A stretch of DNA of 64,000 nt from Gammaproteobacteria bacterium. Its GTDB lineage: Bacteria; Pseudomonadota; Gammaproteobacteria; Pseudomonadales; Pseudohongiellaceae. The translations under genes were made by a program, and so were the position numbers. The notes beneath the pieces are model-generated. The model saw nothing but the letters and a program-made list of their open reading frames with translations, had not been told where the DNA came from and searched no databases. Of this stretch, positions 44,111-52,754 are shown piece after piece. How positions within the stretch are numbered: the first letter of the stretch is position 1; every line of letters begins with the position of its first letter. The stretch covers positions 207,641-271,640 of the forward strand of contig JAUXNX010000003.1 in NCBI GenBank assembly GCA_030682575.1, in the 5' to 3' direction.

Positions 44111-45102
44111 GCGGACTACTGACGCCGAGTGACACGCAAAAGAAGACAGTGCTGGTGACGGGTGCCTCGGGATTCATCGGCCGCGCACTCGTGCAGCGGT
44201 TGCTGGATCGACAGTATCAAGTGCAGGTGTTGTCACGGCATCCCGATGAAGAGGGGCCGGATGCCTCAGATTGCCGTCAGTTCACTGGCGATATTTGCGA
44301 CGAAGAAATTCTGCGGCAGGCATGCAGTGGTGTAGAGACAGTCTTCCACCTCGCCGCGTATGCCCATGTGAATCAGCACGACGAAACACAGATGCGCGCC
44401 GTCAATGTGGACGGCACGCGAGAGTTGCTTGCAGCGGCTATCGCGAGCGGCGTGAAGCGCATCGTCTTTTTCAGCAGCAGTCTTGCCGATGCTCAGAGTA
44501 ACGCAGTGATGACCTCTTATGGTCGAGCCAAACGCGACGCAGAAGAGCTGTTGCTCGCGGCTGCGAATGCGGGACAGATCGAAGTGTGTTGCCTGCGCCC
44601 GGTGAATGTTTACGGTCCCGGCATGAAGGGCAATCTGCTGACATTGATCCGGCTCATCAGCAAGGGCGTATTTCCGTCATTACCCGTGCCGAGTGCCACG
44701 TTGTCGCTGGTGGGGCACCGCGATCTGTGTGAGGCCGCGTTGCTGGCTGCAGAATCGTCGCGTGCGAATGGTCAGACATACACGGTTACCGATGGTCGCA
44801 CCTATACGATGAAGGGAGTCGAGATCACTGTACGCAAGGCGCTTGGCAAATCAGCATTGCGTTGGCAAACCCCGTTGCCATTGCTGTGGGCCGGTGCAGC
44901 AGTGCTGGAAGTGCTTGGCAGAGTGTTGCGAATGAAGAACGCACCGGGTCTGCGCAGCTATCGGGTGCTGACGACAGACAACGTGTTCTCGTGCGAGAAA
45001 ATCCAGAATGAACTGGGCTATAATCCCGCCGCCACATTCACCGACGAGCTGCCCGGCATCCTCCAGCAACTGCGCAGCGAAAAACAGAAGGCCCGAGATT
45101 GA
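44095..45102 (+). CDS. NAD-dependent sugar epimerase/dehydratase
   Basis: An extended short-chain dehydrogenase of 335 residues. The NAD-binding motif is VTGASGFIGRALVQRLL, followed by HLAAYAHVNQHDE, the catalytic Ser and Tyr region FFSSSLAD...TSYGRAKRDAEELL and LRPVNVYGPGMKGNLL. It resembles UDP-glucose/UDP-N-acetylglucosamine 4-epimerase relatives of O-antigen loci, but specificity is not readable. ATG 44095 overlaps the GT2 gene by 16 bases; GTG 44107 would give a 4-base overlap. The stop overlaps the rmlC start. Confidence 0.85.
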   Translation: MEVAVSGLLTPSDTQKKTVLVTGASGFIGRALVQRLLDRQYQVQVLSRHPDEEGPDASDCRQFTGDICDEEILRQACSGVETVFHLAAYAHVNQHDETQMRAVNVDGTRELLAAAIASGVKRIVFFSSSLADAQSNAVMTSYGRAKRDAEELLLAAANAGQIEVCCLRPVNVYGPGMKGNLLTLIRLISKGVFPSLPVPSATLSLVGHRDLCEAALLAAESSRANGQTYTVTDGRTYTMKGVEITVRKALGKSALRWQTPLPLLWAGAAVLEVLGRVLRMKNAPGLRSYRVLTTDNVFSCEKIQNELGYNPAATFTDELPGILQQLRSEKQKARD

Positions 45103-45653
45103 ACCTTATCCGCACCCGTATTCCCGATGTGATCATTCTTGAGCCCAAGGTTCACGGGGACCACCGTGGTTTCTTCAAGGAGACCTGGCGTGAGTCCACC
45201 TTCGACACCATCACTCCAGGGCTGCGCTTCGTGCAGGACAATCACAGCCGCTCCAGCCGTGGCATCCTGCGCGGCCTGCACTACCAACTGCAACAACCGC
45301 AGGGCAAACTGGTGAGAGTGGTGGCTGGCGAGATCTTCGATGTGGCTGTTGATATGCGCCGCAGTTCACCCACGTTCGGGCAATGGGTGGGAGAGTTTCT
45401 CTCGGCAGACAATCACCGGCAGCTGTGGGTGCCAGCAGGATTTGCACATGGTTTCATCGTGACCAGCGATACGGCAGAGATGGTGTACAAGTGCACAGAC
45501 TATTACGCACCAAACGATGAGCATTCGCTGCTTTGGAATGATCCAGCTTTGGCAATCGAGTGGCCTCTGCAGCAGGCGGGTATTGCGGAGCCGACTCTTT
45601 CGGACAAGGACCGCCAGGGCCGCACCTTCGCAGACGCAGCGACATACGCATGA
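45099..45653 (+). CDS. rmlC: dTDP-4-dehydrorhamnose 3,5-epimerase
   Basis: A cupin-fold epimerase of 184 residues acting on dTDP-4-keto-6-deoxyglucose in dTDP-L-rhamnose synthesis. Family motifs are GDHRGFFKETWRE, FVQDNHSRSSRGILRGLHYQ (catalytic His), VAVDMRRSSPTFGQWVG, WVPAGFAHGF and YKCTDYYAPNDE. Initiation appears to be at TTG 45099, which overlaps the preceding stop by 4 bases. The gene order rmlC-rmlD-rmlB is unusual. Confidence 0.93.
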   Translation: MNLIRTRIPDVIILEPKVHGDHRGFFKETWRESTFDTITPGLRFVQDNHSRSSRGILRGLHYQLQQPQGKLVRVVAGEIFDVAVDMRRSSPTFGQWVGEFLSADNHRQLWVPAGFAHGFIVTSDTAEMVYKCTDYYAPNDEHSLLWNDPALAIEWPLQQAGIAEPTLSDKDRQGRTFADAATYA

Positions 45654-45695
45654 AGCCTCTGCAGAAAACGGAATAACAAGGAAGGGGAAGGAAAA

Positions 45696-46574
45696 ATGGT
45701 AAAACGAATCGCCATCACCGGTGCAAACGGACAGCTTGGCCAAACGTTGATCCGCTCCGAGTTTGCGGAGTTGCATATGCTGTTGCCATTGGGCCGTGAA
45801 GAGCTGGACATCACCGATCCGGCCAGTGTTGCGGCCACACTCGATTCCCTCAAGCCTGACTTCATCATCAATGCAGCGGCATACACCGCTGTCGATGCCG
45901 CCGAGACGCACGCTGCAGAGGCGTATGCAATCAACGAGCAGGGTGTGAAACATCTGGCACGCTGGGCCAAGGGCAAGCCAGTGCATCTGATTCATGTGTC
46001 CACCGATTTCGTGTTTGGCGGCGAGAAGAATCGCCCCTATCAGGTGGATGATCCGGTCTCACCTATCAGCGTTTATGGCCAGAGCAAGCTCGCGGGCGAG
46101 AAGATGCTGGCCACACTGTTGCCCGGCAAGGCCACCATCGTGCGCACCGCCTGGCTGTATTCACCCTGGAATACCAATTTCGTGAAGACCATGCTCAGGT
46201 TGATGAAGGAGCGCGATGTGCTGCACATCGTTGACGATCAGATTGGCACGCCTTGCTCCACGGCGTCGCTGGTCGGTTGTCTGCAGGTAGTGGTGAATCG
46301 CAACAAACCGGGCAGTATCTATCACTGGACCGACGCAGGGGTGGCGAGCTGGTACGACTTCGCGGTGGCAATTCAGGAAGAGGCACTGGCGCTGTCATTG
46401 CTCGATCGCGCGATTCCTGTGAATCCGATTCCGACTGCGAAATATCCGACACCAGCAAAGCGCCCGGCCTACAGCGTGCTCGACAAATCGAAGGCGCTGG
46501 TGGAGCTCGGCTGCCCGCAGGTGCACTGGCGCGAGGCGCTGCGTGCTGTCCTGAAACAACTCAGCGAACGCTGA
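45696..46574 (+). CDS. rmlD: dTDP-4-dehydrorhamnose reductase
   Basis: The final enzyme of dTDP-L-rhamnose synthesis, 292 residues. Motifs are ITGANGQLGQTLIRSE, NAAAYTAVDAAE, VSTDFVFGGEKNRPY, the catalytic YGQSKLAGE and VRTAWLYSPWNTNFV. The C-terminus includes the RPAYSVLDKSKA segment typical of RmlD. A GAAGGGGAAGG ribosome site precedes ATG 45696, 42 bases after rmlC. Confidence 0.95.
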   Translation: MVKRIAITGANGQLGQTLIRSEFAELHMLLPLGREELDITDPASVAATLDSLKPDFIINAAAYTAVDAAETHAAEAYAINEQGVKHLARWAKGKPVHLIHVSTDFVFGGEKNRPYQVDDPVSPISVYGQSKLAGEKMLATLLPGKATIVRTAWLYSPWNTNFVKTMLRLMKERDVLHIVDDQIGTPCSTASLVGCLQVVVNRNKPGSIYHWTDAGVASWYDFAVAIQEEALALSLLDRAIPVNPIPTAKYPTPAKRPAYSVLDKSKALVELGCPQVHWREALRAVLKQLSER

Positions 46575-46602
46575 AACAGATACATGAAAGAGAACTGAAA
46601 GC

Positions 46603-47679
46603 ATGCGAAGCATTCTGGTTACCGGCGCAGCCGGGTTCATTGGCGCCAACTTCACCCACTATTGGCTGCAGCACTACCCGCAGGACAAACTCATCGCCCT
46701 CGATGCGCTGACCTATGCCGGCAACACCTGGAATCTGCAAGACATCTGGCACCAGAGCAACTTCACGTTCGTCAACGGCGACATCTGTGATCAGGCTTTG
46801 GTGGAAGAGCTGCTGACGCAGCACAACATCGACACGATCATTCACTTCGCAGCTGAGAGCCATGTGGACCGCTCCATCACCGGGCCGGATGCCTTCATCA
46901 ACACCAACATCATCGGCACACACAATCTGCTCAAGGCCGCAAAGAAATGCTGGCTCGATCAGCACAAGCCGCATCACTTCCATCACGTCTCCACCGACGA
47001 AGTCTACGGCACGCTGGGGCCGAGCGATCCGGCGTTCACAGAGACGACGCCCTGCGCTCCCAACTCACCTTACGCAGCGAGCAAGGCCGCCTCCGATCAT
47101 CTGGTACGTGCCTATCATCACACTTACGGCCTGCGCGTTACGACCAGCAACTGCTCCAACAACTACGGGCCGTATCATTTCCCCGAAAAACTGATTCCAC
47201 TTTGTTTGCTCAATATCCTGCACGGCAAAGCGCTGCCGATTTATGGCGATGGTCAGCAGATTCGCGACTGGCTCTACGTCGAAGATCATGCGCGCGGCAT
47301 TGATCTGGTGATCAACAAGGGAAGGCCGGGAGAGACCTACAACATCGGTGGCAACAACGAGTGGGCGAATATCGATACCGTCAAGCTGTTGTGCCGGCTG
47401 GTGGATGATTTCTTCGCGAAAGATGCCTCATTGCGAAGTCGTTTTCCGCAGTGTCCCGCTGCGCAGGGAACCGGCACAGCCAGTCTCATCACCTTCGTCA
47501 CGGACCGACCGGGCCATGACACCCGCTATGCGATCAACGCAGGCAAGATCATGTCGGAACTCGGCTACAAGCCACAGGTGGATTTTTCCGCAGGGCTCAC
47601 GAAGACCGTGCAGTGGTATCTCGACAACGAGCAGTGGTGGCAGAAGATTCTGGATGGCTCTTACCGCGAGGGATTTTAG
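46603..47679 (+). CDS. rmlB: dTDP-glucose 4,6-dehydratase
   Basis: An extended SDR enzyme of 358 residues that converts dTDP-glucose to the 4-keto-6-deoxy sugar. Motifs are VTGAAGFIGANFTHYWL, HFAAESHVDRSI, the catalytic HVSTDEVYG and YAASKAASDHLVRAY, and NCSNNYGPYHFPEKLIP. The first enzyme of the pathway, RmlA, is not in the window and must be coded elsewhere. The TAG stop shares bases with the stop of the convergent Calx-beta gene. Confidence 0.95.
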   Translation: MRSILVTGAAGFIGANFTHYWLQHYPQDKLIALDALTYAGNTWNLQDIWHQSNFTFVNGDICDQALVEELLTQHNIDTIIHFAAESHVDRSITGPDAFINTNIIGTHNLLKAAKKCWLDQHKPHHFHHVSTDEVYGTLGPSDPAFTETTPCAPNSPYAASKAASDHLVRAYHHTYGLRVTTSNCSNNYGPYHFPEKLIPLCLLNILHGKALPIYGDGQQIRDWLYVEDHARGIDLVINKGRPGETYNIGGNNEWANIDTVKLLCRLVDDFFAKDASLRSRFPQCPAAQGTGTASLITFVTDRPGHDTRYAINAGKIMSELGYKPQVDFSAGLTKTVQWYLDNEQWWQKILDGSYREGF

Positions 47680-49358
47680 GGCGTGGGTGCAGCGTACAGG
47701 AAGTTCTGTTCATCCCCGGTCGAATACACCATGCGGAAGTCTTCTGCGCCGTCGCCGTTCAGGTCCGGCATATTGAACAGCCCGGTGCGAAGCGCTCCCG
47801 TATAGCTCGCAGGATCGACTCTTCTGATGATCAGGTCTGCATAGAGTTGTTGCAGTCGTCCGCCGTGGACAAAAGTCACCATGCCGAATTCACCAAAGCG
47901 CACATCACTTACTCCGCTCATCTCCAGCAGCTCTTCCTTCAACTCCTCTGCTATCACGGGAGCGGAGGTCAGCAGTTGTTCGCGCAACTGGCTGGCATTG
48001 CTGTACACCACGCGAAGATAGACTTCGTTCGGCAGCCCTGGATGTGGATGCGGGTGAAAATGCACACCAACCTTCGACCCCGCCGCAGCAGGCGTGGTGA
48101 CAATGGAAGGACGCATGTTGAAGCGATCGTAGAAGGAGTTGTTGATCACCAGTTTTCCATCATCGCCCAGATCCAGAGGGGGTGGGCCCTGCAGGCGCTG
48201 CACAGTGATATTGCCCTGAGTGGTGATGGTGAGCCTGGGCAGTTGGAAAGCTGTGAGCTGGGTTTGCAGCACATCAATTGCGGCAAGCGCGGGCTGGAAC
48301 TCAATCTGCAAGGATGTGTCCGTCACCATGCGGCCACTGAAGTCAGGGTTCAGATAGATTGCTGGTGTGGTGGAGGTTGGCACCTGTGTGGCACGCAATG
48401 GCAGCATGTGAAAGGTTGTGCCACCCACCGCGATGGTCATGACCCCCGTCGTGCTCTGAATCGCAGAGAGTAATGTAATGGCCAGCTCGGGTATGCGGTT
48501 GATTGACTGCAGCAACGTGGTAGTGGTGTTGAACGGCGAGGGCTGGGAAAGATTGAGCACGGCTGGTTGGGTGACGCCTGCCCGCACGGGTGCAATCCTG
48601 GTCAGGCTTGGTGTGAAGTCCGTATCGTCATTGATGATAGTGACAGTCGTGGTCATGTGCTCCCCGGCCACAGCGCCACCCGTCAGAGTCGACAGTGTCA
48701 CGCCAAAGGATTTGTCCGTCTGGCCAACGCTGTTGTTGATGATGGTGATGGGGAACGTCCAACTGGTAACACCCTCGGCAAAGGTAATCGTGCCGGATTT
48801 CGCGATGTAGTATTCAGGTGCAGTCGCCGTCTTGTTGCTGGTGGCGTAGTTGACCGTTACTTCACCCTGGCTGCCATTGATTCGAGAGATGGTAATCAAG
48901 GCCGCACCATGATTTTCGCGTACCTGGTATTGGGACGCAGAGAACTGCAACGCGCCCTGCTCGTAGTCCGTGATGGTGACGGTAGCACTGATGTTGTCAC
49001 CGAGAGTGTCGCCAGTCACTGCTGACAGAGTCAGGGTCAGAGTCTCGTCCGCCTCCACAAGCCTGTCGTCCGTAATCGGAATGTTCACGGTCTTGCTGGT
49101 ACCGTCGCCTGCACTCCAGCGCAGTGTTGTATTGACAGCGGTGTAATCGGCGCCGGCCATTGCAGTACCGTTGGCGGAGGTGACAAGAACAGTGGCGGCT
49201 GCGGTAACAACGCCGGTGCGACTGACTGTAACAACGGTCATGGGCGTGACATTCTCCGGCCCGGAAAAGGTGGTTGCCGTGAATTCAATAACGCCCGCCC
49301 TGGCTGACAGACTGCAGCCCAGAAGGATGAAAACACAAACACCGCGCAATGAAATCAT
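47676..49358 (-). CDS. Exported Calx-beta-domain protein
   Basis: A 560-residue exported protein. The signal peptide (ISLRGVCVFILLGCSLSARA) is followed by two Calx-beta domains (about residues 24-135 and 136-250), each with the acidic calcium-binding ending (VEADETLTLTLSAVTGDTLG, then NDDTDF). A C-terminal region of about 300 residues is of unknown family; its last part (MPDLNGDGAEDFRMVYSTG) has an FG-GAP/EF-hand-like NGDGAED loop. It could bind calcium at the cell surface or be an adhesin. It is a single minus-strand gene convergent with rmlB. Confidence 0.8.
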   Translation of the reverse strand: MISLRGVCVFILLGCSLSARAGVIEFTATTFSGPENVTPMTVVTVSRTGVVTAAATVLVTSANGTAMAGADYTAVNTTLRWSAGDGTSKTVNIPITDDRLVEADETLTLTLSAVTGDTLGDNISATVTITDYEQGALQFSASQYQVRENHGAALITISRINGSQGEVTVNYATSNKTATAPEYYIAKSGTITFAEGVTSWTFPITIINNSVGQTDKSFGVTLSTLTGGAVAGEHMTTTVTIINDDTDFTPSLTRIAPVRAGVTQPAVLNLSQPSPFNTTTTLLQSINRIPELAITLLSAIQSTTGVMTIAVGGTTFHMLPLRATQVPTSTTPAIYLNPDFSGRMVTDTSLQIEFQPALAAIDVLQTQLTAFQLPRLTITTQGNITVQRLQGPPPLDLGDDGKLVINNSFYDRFNMRPSIVTTPAAAGSKVGVHFHPHPHPGLPNEVYLRVVYSNASQLREQLLTSAPVIAEELKEELLEMSGVSDVRFGEFGMVTFVHGGRLQQLYADLIIRRVDPASYTGALRTGLFNMPDLNGDGAEDFRMVYSTGDEQNFLYAAPTP

Positions 49359-49531
49359 GACATCCTGCCGTTAGTGAAGTAGTGCAAATACCCCCATGAC
49401 AGCGGCCAGCAACATGATTTCTTGAGTTTGACGACCTCCGCGCGTTTTGCCGGGCAAGTCACGCGACTGTTGGAATTATGTGACATACTTGGCCGTAACA
49501 AGGGTCAGGTCATTCAGCAAAAAACCATGCC

Positions 49532-50191
49532 ATGAGCGATCAAAAGATGAGCAGATTCGAATCTCCACTGCGAAAATTTTTCAGAACAATCGTCTTGTTG
49601 TGTGTTGTGTGGGCCGTTGCACCACTGCACGCCAGCACCGTCCTGCAGATGAGCTTCGCCGAAGTCGTGGAGAATGCCGAGCTGGTGTTCGAGGGGCGGG
49701 TTCTGTCCGTTGAATCGCGGATGGTGCCAGATGGCATGATTCACACGTTCGTCGTCTTTGCGGTCATTGACATACTCAAGGGTGACTATGCGCTGGACGA
49801 AATCGAGCTGAGTTTTCTGGGTGGCCAGGTCGGCACCCGGCGTCTGCAGGTGACAGATATGGAACTGCCGGAGGTTGGCGAAACCGGCTTCTATTTTGTC
49901 GAGTCACTGATGAGTGCACAGGTCAATCCATTGGTAGGCTGGGCGCAGGGACATTATCTGATCGAGTTGACTGCAGGCGGTGGCAGCGTCGTCACCACTG
50001 CGGATCACGAACCCATTCTGGCGCTTGATCCCGCCTCGCCAGTGACGGCAGCCATGAGCAATGAGTTCAGCAAGGGAGTTGCCAAAGGTGTGGTTGTGCA
50101 AGGGGCGGGAATCGCCAACCGACTGAGTCGTGGTCTGAGTGCCGAAGAATTCAAGGATCACGTACGCAGCACAGTGGCATCGCAGCAATGA
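49532..50191 (+). CDS. Hypothetical exported protein upstream of a matrixin protease
   Basis: A 219-residue protein with a signal peptide (FFRTIVLLCVVWAVAPLHA) and a beta-rich mature domain (FAEVVENAELVFEGRVLSVE; GETGFYFVESLM) that I do not assign to a family with confidence. The next gene, an M10-like metalloprotease, begins 16 bases after its stop, so the two are co-transcribed. A role as an inhibitor, chaperone or partner of the protease is possible but unproven. ATG 49547 is an alternative start. Confidence 0.65.
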   Translation: MSDQKMSRFESPLRKFFRTIVLLCVVWAVAPLHASTVLQMSFAEVVENAELVFEGRVLSVESRMVPDGMIHTFVVFAVIDILKGDYALDEIELSFLGGQVGTRRLQVTDMELPEVGETGFYFVESLMSAQVNPLVGWAQGHYLIELTAGGGSVVTTADHEPILALDPASPVTAAMSNEFSKGVAKGVVVQGAGIANRLSRGLSAEEFKDHVRSTVASQQ

Positions 50192-50207
50192 GAGGTGTGC
50201 GCAGGAA

Positions 50208-51671
50208 ATGAGGAAATGGATTGTTGCTGCGGCGATTGTTGCATCCACCATGTCGGCCTACAGCTATGACATCAATGGCACCCGGTGGCCGAGCGCGTCC
50301 ACACATATCCATACCGGCATGCCTGGCATTTCCCCAAGCGGGGTATCCTGGAGTCAGGCTCTGCAGAGTGCGATGCAGGAATGGAACAGGAACACATTGT
50401 TCACGTTTGACAGCATTGCTTCCTACCGCGATCCCTGCGCGGGGTATCGCAGCAGTTCCTCGCCGAACAGTGACTTTCCCGCCGGCAACGGTGACGGGCT
50501 GAACGGTGTTGATTTCACCAGCTCTGTTTGTGGCAACAATTACGGAGCGAATGTTCTTGCAGTTACCCTTGTGTACACGGAGTCGAATCGGCTGGGCAGT
50601 TGGGATATTGAAGAGGCTGATATTGTGTTCAACCGCAACCTTGTCTTCGATATCTACGACGGTCCGATCCGTGGCACAACCAATGCCACCGACTTCACCA
50701 GAGTGGCATTGCACGAGCTGGGCCATGTGATCGGCCTGGGTCATTCCAACAGCCCACAAGCCATCATGCGCCCCTCGATCGGCAGCACCTTCACATTGCA
50801 AGCCGATGATATCGATGGCGCCAACAGGCTCTACGGGGGATTCACCAATTGCCCTGTCGCCAGACTCGACTTCGGCAGCGTGTCCGGGCAGCTTCAGAGT
50901 GGAGACTGTACCGTGCAAACACTGATGGCTGGCGGCACAGACACCAGCCTGGTGGACGTTTACCAGCTCGAACTGCAGCAGACTACGCAGGTCAGTCTGA
51001 GCATGACTTCGCCGTCCCTGGATTCGGTGCTGGTGTTGATGAACAGCAAGTCACAGGTAATAGAGATTGATGACGGCGGGCAGGGCTGCAACTCCAGCAT
51101 CAACCGGACATTGGCAGCCGGAACCTATGCGGTACTCGCCAATACGTTCGTCAGTCCCACGAAGTGCCTCGGTAAATCAGGTCCTTACCAGTTGACGGCG
51201 AGCTATCAGAGCAGCACATTGTTGACTCAGGGCCGCAAGACCAGTTTTCTGGGTGGCACCACTGCGGCGATATTCTCCGGGGGTGTGACCATCAATAATG
51301 GTCAGTCCTACAGAAACGCAGTGACCTCTACCCAGAAGTTCGATGTGGTGGGTCGCATCACGATAGATCCCCTTCATCGCAACAAACCTGGCTTCATCGT
51401 GGTGGCCGCGCTACTGGACGATGGCAATATTCTGGTAAAGCATCCGCTCAACGGCTTTGTGCCGCTGATGTCCGAGTCTGCCTCGATTCCCATTGCCACC
51501 AGCAAGGTGCTGGGCAGTATCGAGACAGTGGATATTCTCAGTAATGCCGTTGCCGCGCAGATGGGATTCAGCCAGATCACGGTAGGCTTCCTTGTGGGCT
51601 ATGGTGTCAATGAAAACCCCGGCGAGCTGTATTTTCATGAGGAGCCCATAAGTCTGGTCGTGACTCCCTGA
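50208..51671 (+). CDS. Secreted matrixin-type zinc metalloprotease
   Basis: A 487-residue exported protease. The signal peptide is WIVAAAIVASTMSAYSY. The catalytic M10-type domain ends with the zinc motif HELGHVIGLGH (first His about residue 169) followed by the Met-turn AIMRPSI. No obvious cysteine-switch propeptide is seen. A PPC-like C-terminal domain follows (GGTDTSLVDVYQLELQQTTQVSLSM in part; GTYAVLANTF), then about 110 further residues. It has a Sec signal and so is a possible client of the T2SS in this window (inference). Confidence 0.85.
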   Translation: MRKWIVAAAIVASTMSAYSYDINGTRWPSASTHIHTGMPGISPSGVSWSQALQSAMQEWNRNTLFTFDSIASYRDPCAGYRSSSSPNSDFPAGNGDGLNGVDFTSSVCGNNYGANVLAVTLVYTESNRLGSWDIEEADIVFNRNLVFDIYDGPIRGTTNATDFTRVALHELGHVIGLGHSNSPQAIMRPSIGSTFTLQADDIDGANRLYGGFTNCPVARLDFGSVSGQLQSGDCTVQTLMAGGTDTSLVDVYQLELQQTTQVSLSMTSPSLDSVLVLMNSKSQVIEIDDGGQGCNSSINRTLAAGTYAVLANTFVSPTKCLGKSGPYQLTASYQSSTLLTQGRKTSFLGGTTAAIFSGGVTINNGQSYRNAVTSTQKFDVVGRITIDPLHRNKPGFIVVAALLDDGNILVKHPLNGFVPLMSESASIPIATSKVLGSIETVDILSNAVAAQMGFSQITVGFLVGYGVNENPGELYFHEEPISLVVTP

Positions 51672-51689
51672 GCGATTACCCGGTATAAT
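51660..51689 (+). promoter_or_regulatory. Possible sigma-70 promoter of the cytochrome c5 genes
   Basis: A perfect -10 box TATAAT (51684-51689) preceded at 18 bases by GTGACT (51660-51665), a 4-of-6 match to TTGACA. It overlaps the end of the protease gene and leaves a leader of about 100 bases before ATG 51798. Confidence 0.4.
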
Positions 51690-51797
51690 CCCGCGCATCT
51701 CGCAACCATGTGTGTGTCCGGATCGTGGAAATCCCTCCTCTGGTGGGTACTCTGCGCGCCTGCGAGTCTCGGTTGGTCAATTCATGAGGAGTTTGGA

Positions 51798-52247
51798 ATG
51801 TCAGTATTCAGTAGCAGTATCCGTCGTATTGCACGATTCAGCATGTTGGCACTTGGTGTTGTGTTCGCTGGTTCAATTGCCGCGCAGTCAAGCGATCAGT
51901 TGGTAGCCGAGCGCATGAAGCCGATAGGTGAAGTTTGTCTGGCAGGTCAGGCGTGTGCCGGAGGCGCAGCCCCAATGGTTCTGGCCCAGGCAGCCACAGC
52001 CGAATTCAGTGCGGCGGCCCAATACACCCAGAGCTGTGCAATGTGCCACACACCCGGAGTTGCCGGGGCGCCACGTTTGGACAACGCAGCGGAATGGGCC
52101 GCGAGAGTCGCAGCCAAGGGTCGTGACACCATAGTTCAGAATGCCATCACCGGCATCAACGCGATGCCACCTCGTGGCATGTGCATGACCTGCACTGACG
52201 AAAACATGGCGGCGCTTGTGGATTACATGCTGTCTCAGGGGCAGTAG
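51798..52247 (+). CDS. Cytochrome c5-family protein
   Basis: A 149-residue exported monohaem cytochrome. The signal peptide ends near AGSIAAQS. A cytochrome-c5-like domain has the haem motif CAMCH and, near the end, MPPRGMCMTCTDENMAALVDYML, in which the Met supplies the axial ligand and the CxxC is characteristic of cytochromes c5. ATG 51798 has AGGAG upstream at 51787; the frame is open further upstream. A paralogue follows 86 bases later. Confidence 0.88.
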   Translation: MSVFSSSIRRIARFSMLALGVVFAGSIAAQSSDQLVAERMKPIGEVCLAGQACAGGAAPMVLAQAATAEFSAAAQYTQSCAMCHTPGVAGAPRLDNAAEWAARVAAKGRDTIVQNAITGINAMPPRGMCMTCTDENMAALVDYMLSQGQ

Positions 52248-52333
52248 TATTTGTTCATGAATGGTTCAGGTTCTGCCTGTTAGCCTGACTTTGTAGCGGT
52301 GTTTATATCAGTAACAGTAATTAGGAGTATGAC

Positions 52334-52705
52334 GTGGTGAATTTCGCAAGAGTGATAAAGTCCCGTGTCGCACAGATTGGTGCGATTTCCATGTTGGCTG
52401 CCATGTCAGGCTCCGTTTCTGCTGACACCGGCGCCATGCAACTGGCTGCACTGTCCGATGGTTTCGAGGCAGAGCGCGTGTACATGCAGAGCTGTTTCGC
52501 ATGCCACAACAGCGGCGCAGCAGGTGCCCCGAAAGTGGGTGATGCAGCAGCCTGGTCAACGCGTCTGGAGAAAGGGTTTGAAACAGTGGTAGCCAATGCT
52601 ATCAATGGCCTGAACGGCGTCATGCCAGCCAAGGGTCTGTGCTTTACCTGCACCGACGACGACCTGCGCGCACTGGTTCAGTACATGGTAGATAACAGCA
52701 AGTAA
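52334..52705 (+). CDS. Cytochrome c5-family protein (paralogue)
   Basis: A 123-residue periplasmic monohaem cytochrome starting at GTG 52334 with AGGAG 6 bases upstream. The signal peptide ends near GSVSADT. The haem motif is CFACH and the C-terminus is MPAKGLCFTCTDDDLRALVQYM, parallel to the preceding gene (GITGINAM versus NAINGLNGVM). The pair looks like a tandem duplication with divergence. An intrinsic terminator follows. Confidence 0.9.
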   Translation: MVNFARVIKSRVAQIGAISMLAAMSGSVSADTGAMQLAALSDGFEAERVYMQSCFACHNSGAAGAPKVGDAAAWSTRLEKGFETVVANAINGLNGVMPAKGLCFTCTDDDLRALVQYMVDNSK

Positions 52706-52731
52706 GCTAAGCTTTACTGCCGTTGTCGAAG

Positions 52732-52754
52732 AAGGGCTCTGCGGAGCCCTTTTT
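52732..52754 (+). terminator. Intrinsic terminator after the cytochrome c5 pair
   Basis: An 8-base perfect stem (AAGGGCTC with GAGCCCTT) around TGCG, followed by a run of T. It lies between the cytochrome gene and the convergent rep gene and may serve both. Confidence 0.8.
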
